Positions 7,956 through 14,472 of a stretch of 19,801 nucleotides of DNA are shown in pieces. Position 1 is the stretch's first letter; every line of letters starts with the position of its first letter. The position numbers were made by a program, and so were the translations under genes. The stretch comes from Candidatus Delongbacteria bacterium (GTDB taxonomy: Bacteria; Bacteroidota; Bacteroidia; Bacteroidales; ML635J-15): positions 1 to 19,801 of the forward strand of contig JAQIDD010000201.1 of NCBI GenBank assembly GCA_027858215.1, written 5' to 3'. Under the pieces are notes generated by a model. The model ran no database searches. It worked only from the letters and a program-made list of their open reading frames with translations, and had not been told where the DNA came from.

Positions 7956-8035
7956 AGATTATCTTTTTTGTTTTATTGCTTTAAGTTACTATATTTATTT
8001 TACAAACAGAAAACAAAAATGTTTATTTTTTTACA

Positions 8036-8410
8036 ATCCGGTGGCTTTGAGACATTCCGGCTATCGCCGGAACCCTCATCCACCTGCAGTGTGCCAACAC
8101 AGGTGATTGAGGAGAGCCAAGGAACGAGGCTCGTCTCGAAATCACCGGCTGCAAAATTCCCAAATATTTCTCAATTCCGCGCAAGGTGGGAGGCTGGTAT
8201 CCCCGCTTGGTGCAAGCATTGAATGAACAGCCACAGCATAGTGACAGGCGGAACTCATGTCTGTGGATATGGTGAATACATGCCTGCAATAAGCGGGATA
8301 TAAGCCGTACACCGACCCTTATTTGTTTTTTTATCTCTGCTATTCACGTGTTCTGAAGTTCCAAATTTTAGAAAAGGCCTCCTGGCCATAAAAAACAAAT
8401 AAGGGATGCG
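8036..8410. other. GC-rich, hairpin-rich non-coding island between amrB and the S41 protease
   Basis: The stretch is clearly richer in G+C than its flanks and contains nested inverted pairs. Seen: TTCCGGC/GCCGGAA with a 4-base loop (8055-8072); CCTCA..CACCTG / CAGGTG..TGAGG (8074-8112, two mismatches); GAGCC/GGCTC (8114-8132); GCTTG/CAAGC (8205-8217); CCACAG/CTGTGG (8231-8266); TATCCCCGCTT with AAGCGGGATA (8198-8208 and 8291-8300); and a perfect 16-base pair CCCTTATTTGTTTTTT (8316-8331) with AAAAAACAAATAAGGG (8390-8405). Open frames cross it on both strands but do not look like proteins. It could be a structured RNA, a dispersed palindromic element or the wreck of a mobile element. I recognise no known RNA family. 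Confidence 0.5.
8316..8405. repeat. Perfect 16-base inverted repeat around a 58-base core
   Basis: Arms at 8316-8331 and 8390-8405. The core includes a small self-complementary GGCC-TCCT-GGCC (8377-8386 region). On either strand the A/T tracts could act as a terminator-like structure, but the arms are A+T-rich and widely spaced, so an element end is equally likely. Confidence 0.6.
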
Positions 8411-8526
8411 CCCAAAAAAAAAAGCATTTTATACCTTATCAGGTGAATATCTCTGTTAGGATAAATTTAAGCTTATTGGAAAGGTTTTTGATGAAGCTTT
8501 TATATCTTTACAGCAAATTAATGCAT

Positions 8527-10143
8527 ATGAGACATTTGAAATCCCTTATCATATTGGTATTTGTCGTGATTATTTGCTTGCCTGCAAAAGTAATCCAGGC
8601 TCAAAATTTACAAAATGAACAGACGGAGCAATTGCACAAATTCGGGCGTGTGCTAACACTCATTAACACCTTGTATGTTGATACTGTCAGCCAGGAAAAG
8701 ATTGTGGAAGGTGCCATAGTGGCCATGCTGAAAGAACTTGATCCACATTCAATTTACATCAGCAAAGATGAAGTAAAACGCATGAACGAACCATTGAAAG
8801 GGGCATTTGAAGGCATCGGGATACAGTTTAACATCCTGGAAGATACGCTGATGGTGGTTGCTACCATTCCCGGCGGCCCCTCAGAAAAGCTCGGGATTAT
8901 GCCCGGTGACAGAATCATCAGTGTTGATGGAAAGGATATCACTGACATCGGGCTGAAAAATTCCGATGTACTGGATATGTTGCGTGGGGAAAAAGGCACA
9001 ATAGTGAATGTTGAAATTGTACGCAGGGGCGTGGATGAGGTGCTTGAATTTACCATTGTCCGCGATAAAATACCTATTTTTTCCGTCAACGCAGGGTATG
9101 TTGTGGATGATGATATTGGTTATGTGAAACTGAACCGATTTTCAAAAACCACAGATGAAGAATTGAAAGAAGTATTTAACCACTTTGATTCTGTCGGTGT
9201 TAATAGCATTATTCTTGACCTGACCAGCAATGGTGGCGGATATATGGACAAAAGTATCTGGCTGGCTGACCAGTTTTTGGAAGAGGATGAAATGGTTGTT
9301 TATACCGAAGGGGAAAATTCACCGAAGCGGGAATACCGTGCCACCGATGACGGACGATACGAGAACGCCCGTGTTGTGGTGCTTGTCAATGAAGGCTCTG
9401 CCTCTGCAAGTGAAATTGTTTCAGGGGCACTGCAGGACTGGGACCGGGGTGTTATTATCGGTCGCCGTACATTTGGTAAAGGCTTGGTACAACGTCCCTT
9501 TCCCCTTCCAGACAGGAGCATGATTAGATTGACCGTGGCGAGGTATTATACACCATCAGGAAGGTGCATACAAAAGCCTTATGAAGAAGGCAAAGAAGAT
9601 TACAGCCATGAACTGATTGACAGGTATAATGAAGGAGAAATGATTAGTGCGGATAGCATACACTTTCCGGACTCCTTATTGTATAAAACCTTGCGCAAAG
9701 AACGTAAAGTTTATGGTGGCGGCGGTATCATGCCGGATGTATTCATCCCGCTTGACACTACACAGGTTTCTGATTTTCACAGTGCCCTGATGCGAAAAGG
9801 CGCTATTTTTAGTTTTGCATTGCAATATGTAGATGGAAACCGTGACGCATTGAATGAAACCTATCCCAATTTTGATACATTTGAATCGGAATTTGTGGTA
9901 ACTGATGAAATGGTTGATGACCTGGCTGAATATGCTGAAGAAAAAGACATCAATGAAAGCATGGACAGCATCACAGACAAGCAGTATAACAAATTGAAAT
10001 TACATATTAAAGCGCTGATTGCATCTGATATCTGGGAAACCAATGAATTCTACCAAATCAACAATAAGCGCAACGATGCATTTTTGAAAGCACTTGAGAT
10101 ACTTAGTGACCCCAAAAAATACGATGCCATCCTAAATAAATGA
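8527..10143 (+). CDS. S41 family C-terminal processing peptidase (CtpA/Prc-like)
   Basis: Starting at ATG 8527 the protein is 538 residues with a clean signal peptide (MRHLKSLIILVFVVIICLPA, cleavage near IQA-QN); an open frame reaches back to a GTG at 8443 but that would bury the signal peptide, and ATG 8521 is a two-codon variant. A PDZ domain lies at about 82-175 (GIGIQFN, GIMPGDRIISVDG), followed by the S41 protease core: GYVKLNRFS, LDLTSNGGGYM, NEGSASASE with nucleophile S293 and TFGKGLVQ with general base K318. The C-terminal third (about 370-538) is helical and acidic. Such periplasmic proteases trim or degrade envelope proteins from the C-terminus. It is the first gene of an operon: pnuC begins 4 bases after its stop. 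A near-consensus -7 box TATCTTTA is at 8503-8510. Confidence 0.92.
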   Translation: MRHLKSLIILVFVVIICLPAKVIQAQNLQNEQTEQLHKFGRVLTLINTLYVDTVSQEKIVEGAIVAMLKELDPHSIYISKDEVKRMNEPLKGAFEGIGIQFNILEDTLMVVATIPGGPSEKLGIMPGDRIISVDGKDITDIGLKNSDVLDMLRGEKGTIVNVEIVRRGVDEVLEFTIVRDKIPIFSVNAGYVVDDDIGYVKLNRFSKTTDEELKEVFNHFDSVGVNSIILDLTSNGGGYMDKSIWLADQFLEEDEMVVYTEGENSPKREYRATDDGRYENARVVVLVNEGSASASEIVSGALQDWDRGVIIGRRTFGKGLVQRPFPLPDRSMIRLTVARYYTPSGRCIQKPYEEGKEDYSHELIDRYNEGEMISADSIHFPDSLLYKTLRKERKVYGGGGIMPDVFIPLDTTQVSDFHSALMRKGAIFSFALQYVDGNRDALNETYPNFDTFESEFVVTDEMVDDLAEYAEEKDINESMDSITDKQYNKLKLHIKALIASDIWETNEFYQINNKRNDAFLKALEILSDPKKYDAILNK

Positions 10144-10147
10144 GTGT

Positions 10148-10759
10148 ATGTTTGTATGGGATTGGATAGCAGAGAATTATTTTGAGCTGACGGCTGCAGC
10201 ATTGGGGGTGTTCAGCATTTTTCTGCAGATTAAGCAAAATCCATTGTATTGGTTGGTAGCCCTGGTTATGGTATCCATGTATATCTGGGTATATTATCAA
10301 ACCAAATTTTATGCTGATATGTCCCTTCAGGTTTATTATTTTGTTGTGAGCATATATGGTTGGTTACATTGGGTATTCGGAAAAAACAAGCGTAAAAAAC
10401 AAGATGGTGAGAAAAAATTACCGGTTGGCCGGTTGACAGATATGGAATGGATGTGGTCATTATTGGCATCAGGCGTTTTGTTCGTGGTAATATGGCAGGT
10501 ATTAACTCATTTCACAGACAGTCCTGTGCCTGTGGGTGATGCATTCACAACAGCACTGAGTTTTGTGGCTACATGGATGCTTGCCCGCAAGATAATCGAA
10601 AACTGGCTGTTCTGGATTATTGTTGACCTGGTTTCTACAGGCTTGTATATATACAAAGGATTGTACCCCACAGCGGTGCTTTTCCTTTTTCTTACCGTAA
10701 TGGCCGTCATCGGATATAAAGCATGGAAAAAAGATTTGACAAAAACTGTAAGCGTATAG
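10148..10759 (+). CDS. pnuC: Nicotinamide riboside transporter PnuC
   Basis: 203 residues, about seven hydrophobic helices. The conserved PnuC signatures are SLQVYYFVVSIYGWLHW (59-75) and ENWLFWIIVDLVSTGLYI with following YKGLYPTA (151-176), separated by a charged cytoplasmic loop (78-98). PnuC is an inner-membrane facilitator that moves nicotinamide riboside (relatives move thiamine or riboflavin); the direction is driven by phosphorylation inside. The next gene, overlapping by 37 bases, encodes a NadR-type ribosylnicotinamide kinase, which is the expected metabolic trap and argues for nicotinamide riboside rather than thiamine. No thiamine-pyrophosphate riboswitch is seen upstream; instead it follows the S41 protease gene by 4 bases. 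Confidence 0.95.
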   Translation: MFVWDWIAENYFELTAAALGVFSIFLQIKQNPLYWLVALVMVSMYIWVYYQTKFYADMSLQVYYFVVSIYGWLHWVFGKNKRKKQDGEKKLPVGRLTDMEWMWSLLASGVLFVVIWQVLTHFTDSPVPVGDAFTTALSFVATWMLARKIIENWLFWIIVDLVSTGLYIYKGLYPTAVLFLFLTVMAVIGYKAWKKDLTKTVSV

Positions 10760-11253
10760 TTGTTACCGGCCCTGAATGCACCGGGAAATCATGGTTGAGC
10801 TATCAGCTTGCCCGCGAAACATCCGGACTGTGGTTGCCTGAATATGCGCGGTATTATATTAGTTATCTCAACAGGCCATACAATAAGGAAGACATCATGC
10901 ATATTGCAACCATGCAGATTGAACTGGAAAATGGTATGGTTGCAGCCAATCCGTCGTATCTTTTTCTTGATACGGGCCTGATCATCACAAAAGTCTGGCT
11001 TGAACACGTGTATGGCAGCTCACCAGGTTGGCTGGATACAGCCATTAAAAATTCACCCCGCCACTTGCATTTATTGTGTTACCCCGATCTGCCATGGCAC
11101 CCTGATCCCCTGCGTGAAAACAAAGACCTGCGCATGTATTTTTTCAACTGGTACCGTAGTGAGATTGAAGAGTATGGCTTTGATTACCGGGTTATTAAAG
11201 GCAAACAACGACTCCACCAGTCAATTCATGCACTTAAACATGAATCGCAATAA
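10723..11253 (+). CDS. NadR-type ribosylnicotinamide kinase (AAA ATPase-like)
   Basis: 176 residues, P-loop kinase. Walker A is GPECTGKS (16-23). The segment LPEYARYYI (38-46) and FLDTGLIITKVW (81-92) match the kinase domain of NadR, where they contribute to nucleoside binding and magnesium coordination. The nicotinamide mononucleotide adenylyltransferase and helix-turn-helix domains of full NadR are absent, so this is a stand-alone kinase that would make NMN from imported nicotinamide riboside with ATP. Its start lies 37 bases inside pnuC in another frame (ATG 10723), which implies coupled translation. The adenylyltransferase for the next NAD step must be elsewhere. Assignment of function rests on family plus context. 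Confidence 0.88.
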   Translation: MEKRFDKNCKRIVVTGPECTGKSWLSYQLARETSGLWLPEYARYYISYLNRPYNKEDIMHIATMQIELENGMVAANPSYLFLDTGLIITKVWLEHVYGSSPGWLDTAIKNSPRHLHLLCYPDLPWHPDPLRENKDLRMYFFNWYRSEIEEYGFDYRVIKGKQRLHQSIHALKHESQ

Positions 11254-11656
11254 AAAACATGAAAATAAGGCTTAGGAATACCATCTTCTCACTTTTTTTA
11301 TTATTTTATGACCTCCTTGTTTGAAAAGCGAATTTGTTGATACATGACCACCAAATAATGGATGGTTCTACTCCGATTGCGGTGGAATATTTTTCCCGTA
11401 GAAATTTTTGATTTTGGATGGTTGCATGCTTAATAATCAAGTGATTATACCAGTAATGTTAAAGCTTTAAGTTTATCAGGTGTAGTTTCTGGTATTATCA
11501 AATATATAATCTGTCAACATCCAATTTTAAACATCATCAAATGTACTGAACAGGATCGAGGAATTACGGATTTGTTATCAGCCACTATTTCCTCCTGGTT
11601 AGATAAAAAAAATGCCGGTATGTTACCGGCATTTTTTAACATTGTATGTGAAAATT
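11254..11656. other. Intergenic region, 403 bases, no gene
   Basis: It lies between the convergent kinase and SPFH genes. The right end carries the terminator at 11605-11637. A frame on the plus strand is open from about 11438 to 11673 but has no plausible start codon before the terminator, and I do not call it. Nothing else recognised. Confidence 0.6.
11605..11637 (-). terminator. Rho-independent terminator after the SPFH gene (bidirectional in form)
   Basis: AATGCCGGTA (11611-11620), loop TGT, TACCGGCATT (11624-11633): a perfect 10-base-pair stem flanked by an A run on the left (11605-11612) and a T run on the right (11632-11637). It lies 20 bases past the stop of the minus-strand SPFH gene, and would also stop plus-strand transcripts from the protease-pnuC operon. 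Confidence 0.85.
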
Positions 11657-12466
11657 TTATTGATTCAGGATAAGCGGAAGCCCATCATCTCCGCCAATAA
11701 CCACAATTTTTGCATTATTGCTTTGGGCGAGTTTAAGTGTTGTTTCAATGCCGCGCATTTTTAGCAGTTCTGGTGTCAGGGATTCGTTGATGATTTTATT
11801 GGCCCTGGCTTCACCTTCAGCCTCAATGCGTTTCCGTTCGGCTTCTTTTTGTTCTTTTGCCAGTTTGAATTCATAAGCCAGAGATTCCTGTTCCTGACCG
11901 AGTTTCATTTCTATGGCATTTTTAATCTGTGATGGCAGGTTAATTGACCTGATAAGCACAGCCTTTGTAGTAATATAATTTTCTCCCAGTTTATCTGTCG
12001 CTTCCTGGATGATTTCATTTTCTACCTGTGCCCGTTGTTTTGAATAGATTTCTTCTGCCGTGTATCGTCCCATCACCTGCCTGACAGTGGACCTTACTTC
12101 GGGCACTACCAATTGATTTTTAAAGTCATTACCAAAATTTTTGTGCAGAAATGGCAACTTGCTGTAGGTTGGAAAATACCTTACTGTGATATCCACGTTG
12201 ATAGACAATCCGTTTTCATCAAGTACATCCATGGTTTCTTCAGATGTTCTTTCTTTGACATTGTAAACGGTAAACTTGTTCCAGGGAGCAAAGACATGAA
12301 ACCCTTCGCCATACACCTGGGTTGTGTCAAGTCCTTCGCCAAAAGGCCTGAAAATAACACCGCGTTCGCCGGTATCTACAATTTTAAACATAGAGTTGCC
12401 AAAAATCAGCAGCAAAACCACAACTACGCCGAGTCCAATTAATAATTTCTTTTGATTCTGTTTCAT
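11657..12466 (-). CDS. Prohibitin/SPFH-domain membrane protein
   Basis: 269 residues. One N-terminal transmembrane helix (about 8-24, LLIGLGVVVVLLLIFG) is followed by the SPFH/PHB domain (about 25-200; GERGVIFRPFGEG, GFHVFAPW, DITVRYFP) and a charged helical coiled-coil stretch (about 190-240, rich in Glu, Lys, Ala). The prohibitin-type reading is supported by VRSTVRQVMGRYTAEEIYSKQR and IRSINLP. Bacterial SPFH proteins build large membrane rings or scaffolds, often controlling membrane proteases such as FtsH; no partner protease gene is adjacent. It follows the double-Usp gene by 14 bases in the same direction, so it is likely co-transcribed in a stress operon, and it has one of the few clear Shine-Dalgarno sites of the window. 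Confidence 0.92.
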   Translation of the reverse strand: MKQNQKKLLIGLGVVVVLLLIFGNSMFKIVDTGERGVIFRPFGEGLDTTQVYGEGFHVFAPWNKFTVYNVKERTSEETMDVLDENGLSINVDITVRYFPTYSKLPFLHKNFGNDFKNQLVVPEVRSTVRQVMGRYTAEEIYSKQRAQVENEIIQEATDKLGENYITTKAVLIRSINLPSQIKNAIEMKLGQEQESLAYEFKLAKEQKEAERKRIEAEGEARANKIINESLTPELLKMRGIETTLKLAQSNNAKIVVIGGDDGLPLILNQ

Positions 12467-12470
12467 AATT

Positions 12471-12477
12471 ACTCCTT
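12471..12477 (-). promoter_or_regulatory. Shine-Dalgarno site of the SPFH gene
   Basis: AAGGAGT on the minus strand, ending 4 bases before the ATG at 12466. It lies inside the 14-base gap after the Usp stop and supports this start codon. Strong sites of this kind are rare in the rest of the window. Confidence 0.6.
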
Positions 12478-12480
12478 TTT

Positions 12481-13317
12481 TTATTGTTTTTTAGATGAAT
12501 TTGGTTGAATACAAAGTACAGGGATGTTTGATCCCATAATAATTTTTCTGGCCAAAGAGCCCATGATTTTTTGCTTCAATGGATTTTCCTGCTGTATCAT
12601 AATTACAATCAGGTCTCCTTCAACATCGTCAGCATAATCCATCAGGCCATTTGCTATGTCATCAATTTTGTTGTTTGTTTTCAGCAATTTAGTTGAACAT
12701 GATATCTCATGATTAACAAAGAAATCCTTAACTTGTTCGAGCAAAAGCCTTAATCTGGTAAGTTTAAATTCTTTCGTTGGAGCTGATGCCGATATAACAT
12801 TGACGTGGGAATTGAAATATGATGCCAGTTTTTTTGTCATATCCAGTTTCTCCGTGGTTGTTTTAGTCAGGTCCAGTGGTAGTATAATACGGTGGCAACC
12901 ATGCCGGTGATGCTTACCTTTTATGCTGAAAACGGGGCAGGGCGCTTCTTTTATAATGCGCATGGTTATAGGCCCGATGGTCATTTTACGTGCCCCGATA
13001 AAAATAAAACGGGCGTTAATATTTTTTGCTGTTTCTAGTATCGATGATACAATACGGCCATTTTCGATGTGAAAACTACAAGGAACCCCTGATTGCTCTA
13101 CTGCCTCCTGGCTCATAGCGTTTAGTTTGTCAGTCAGGGTGTCGAGGTCATCGTTAAAACCGGATCCATTGTTTTTTGAAATATGGCCGGTGATTACATG
13201 CAGGAGAATGATCCGTGCATTGACAAGTTTTGCAATATTATAAGATTGTTTCAGTGCAATCATGGATTGTTCACGAAAATCTACAGGCACTAAAATGGAA
13301 TCAATTATTGTATCCAT
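12481..13317 (-). CDS. Universal stress protein with two Usp domains
   Basis: 278 residues from ATG 13317. Two tandem UspA folds: residues about 2-135 (IIDSILVPVDFREQSMIALK at the first beta strand and helix) and about 140-270 (CHRIILPLDLTKTTTEKL, ending IMGSNIPVLCIQP). The nucleotide-binding motif G-x2-G-x9-G(S/T) is degenerate in both halves (GARKMTIGPITM; QQENPLKQKIMGS), so ATP binding is doubtful. A longer frame starts at ATG 13353, but it would begin at or before the likely transcription start and overlap the divergent promoter, and the family normally begins a few residues before the first strand, so I prefer 13317. First gene of a two-gene unit with the SPFH protein; role in stress tolerance is inferred from family only. 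Confidence 0.87.
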   Translation of the reverse strand: MDTIIDSILVPVDFREQSMIALKQSYNIAKLVNARIILLHVITGHISKNNGSGFNDDLDTLTDKLNAMSQEAVEQSGVPCSFHIENGRIVSSILETAKNINARFIFIGARKMTIGPITMRIIKEAPCPVFSIKGKHHRHGCHRIILPLDLTKTTTEKLDMTKKLASYFNSHVNVISASAPTKEFKLTRLRLLLEQVKDFFVNHEISCSTKLLKTNNKIDDIANGLMDYADDVEGDLIVIMIQQENPLKQKIMGSLARKIIMGSNIPVLCIQPNSSKKQ

Positions 13318-13338
13318 ATAATATTTTTTGTACTTTTG
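13308..13338 (+). promoter_or_regulatory. Promoter of the nucleoside phosphorylase gene
   Basis: TTG at 13308-13310, 20-base spacer, TACTTTTG at 13331-13338 (exact TAnnTTTG). Predicted start about 13345, leader about 40 bases to ATG 13384. Confidence 0.5.
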
Positions 13339-13361
13339 ATTTTTGGCCATCAATTATAACA

Positions 13362-13369
13362 CAAAAGTA
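13362..13369 (-). promoter_or_regulatory. -7 box of the Usp-SPFH operon
   Basis: TACTTTTG on the minus strand, the same octamer as the divergent promoter 24 bases away. The -33 region is not recognisable. Predicted start about 13355, which argues for translation from 13317 rather than 13353. Confidence 0.4.
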
Positions 13370-13383
13370 AAATAATTTCTGAT

Positions 13384-14259
13384 ATGAAAAAAATATTATC
13401 TTCTGAACTGATATTGAACCCGGATGGTAGCATATATCACATAAAGCTTAAGCCGGAACAAATTGCAGATGACATTATACTGGTTGGTGATCCTGGCAGA
13501 GTGGAAGTGGTTTCATCGTTTTTTGATGAGATACAGCATAAAGTGCATAATCGCGAATTCGCTACACACACAGGTATCTACAAGGGGAAAAGAATAACAT
13601 GCATATCTTCCGGGATCGGAACCGATAATATTGATATTGTTGTCAATGAGCTGGATGCCCTGGCTAATATAGATTTGGATAAGCGTGTACAGAAAAAATC
13701 ACATCGCAGTTTGAATTTAATCCGCATTGGGACAAGCGGTGCTTTGCAGGAAAATATTCCTGTTGACAGCTATGTCTTGAGTGATATAGCGGTTGGTTTT
13801 GATGGCATGCTGAATTTTTACGCCGGTCGTGATTCGGTTTCCCTGCTGGATGCCGAAGCAGCATTTAAGCAGCATGTAAATTGGGATGCGTTGTTGAATA
13901 CACCTTATTTTGTTAAAGCATCCGATATGTTAAAAGCAAAAATCGGAAAGGGACTGAAGGCAGGAATTACTATATCATCCAACGGTTTTTACGGACCACA
14001 GGGGCGTGTATTGCGTTTGCCTTTGCGTGTGCCTGAGTTGAATGAAAAAATGCGCTCCTTTCAATACGATGGCCTGAAAATTACCAATTATGAAATGGAA
14101 AGCTCGGCAATATACGGTCTGGCACGTATGCTTGGGCACAATGCACTCACCGTATGTGCCATTATCGCCAACAGGTACAATAAACAATCCAGCAAAGATT
14201 ATCACCCGGTGGTGGAAAAACTCATAAAACAGGTACTCGATAACCTTATTGATAACTAA
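13384..14259 (+). CDS. Nucleoside phosphorylase, uridine phosphorylase-like
   Basis: 291 residues, cytoplasmic. Family motifs in order: phosphate-binding GDPGR (35-39), SSGIGTDN (75-82), the core RIGTSG (114-119), a base-site segment FYGPQGR (202-208) with Q206 and R208 in the positions that bind uracil in E. coli Udp, and the ribose-binding NYEMESSAIYGLA (235-247). The reaction would be uridine plus phosphate to uracil plus ribose-1-phosphate. It is somewhat longer than E. coli Udp (about 253), as is usual for the Bacteroidota group; the extra residues lie around 95-110 and 145-180. The Q-x-R pair favours uridine over purine nucleosides, but specificity is inference. Stand-alone gene, divergent from the Usp operon. 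Confidence 0.88.
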   Translation: MKKILSSELILNPDGSIYHIKLKPEQIADDIILVGDPGRVEVVSSFFDEIQHKVHNREFATHTGIYKGKRITCISSGIGTDNIDIVVNELDALANIDLDKRVQKKSHRSLNLIRIGTSGALQENIPVDSYVLSDIAVGFDGMLNFYAGRDSVSLLDAEAAFKQHVNWDALLNTPYFVKASDMLKAKIGKGLKAGITISSNGFYGPQGRVLRLPLRVPELNEKMRSFQYDGLKITNYEMESSAIYGLARMLGHNALTVCAIIANRYNKQSSKDYHPVVEKLIKQVLDNLIDN

Positions 14260-14261
14260 TC

Positions 14262-14375
14262 ACCACAGAGACAGAGAGATTACGAAATAGCACGAAAACA
14301 CGATGGCATGCTTTCATGCAGTCGTTTCCTTGTCCTGTCTCACCATCACCCTATCGTTCTATCTCGCCCTCGCTT
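14262..14375. repeat. Decayed palindromic intergenic element
   Basis: Begins 3 bases after the phosphorylase stop. The centre is GCATG-CTTT-CATGC, with the flanks AAAACACGATG / CAGTCGTTT and, further out, GAGATTACGAAATAG facing CTATCGTTCTATCTC, and AGACAG facing CTGTCT. Base pairing is broken by many small mismatches and shifts. The opening CCACAGAGACAGAGAGATTACG is of the dispersed-repeat type seen in environmental Bacteroidota (from memory). No coding content. Confidence 0.4.
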
Positions 14376-14472
14376 ATGATTCATCATTTTTCCACGCAAC
14401 CTGTGAGATTTTTTACGTCTTCTTAGTGTGACCTCAATATGTAAAAGGTTTTTTGTATCTTTATCATTTACA

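Noticed and set aside
8023..8289. 88-residue minus-strand frame (and a 101-residue plus-strand frame) over the first GC-rich island
   Set aside because: Composition follows the hairpin DNA, both strands are open over the same bases, and there is no start context; by-products of the island.
8443..8526. Upstream GTG start for the S41 peptidase
   Set aside because: Would place 28 polar/basic residues ahead of a normal signal peptide; ATG 8527 fits better.
11438..11673. Open plus-strand frame before and through the terminator
   Set aside because: No usable start codon before the terminator hairpin and no recognisable protein pattern.
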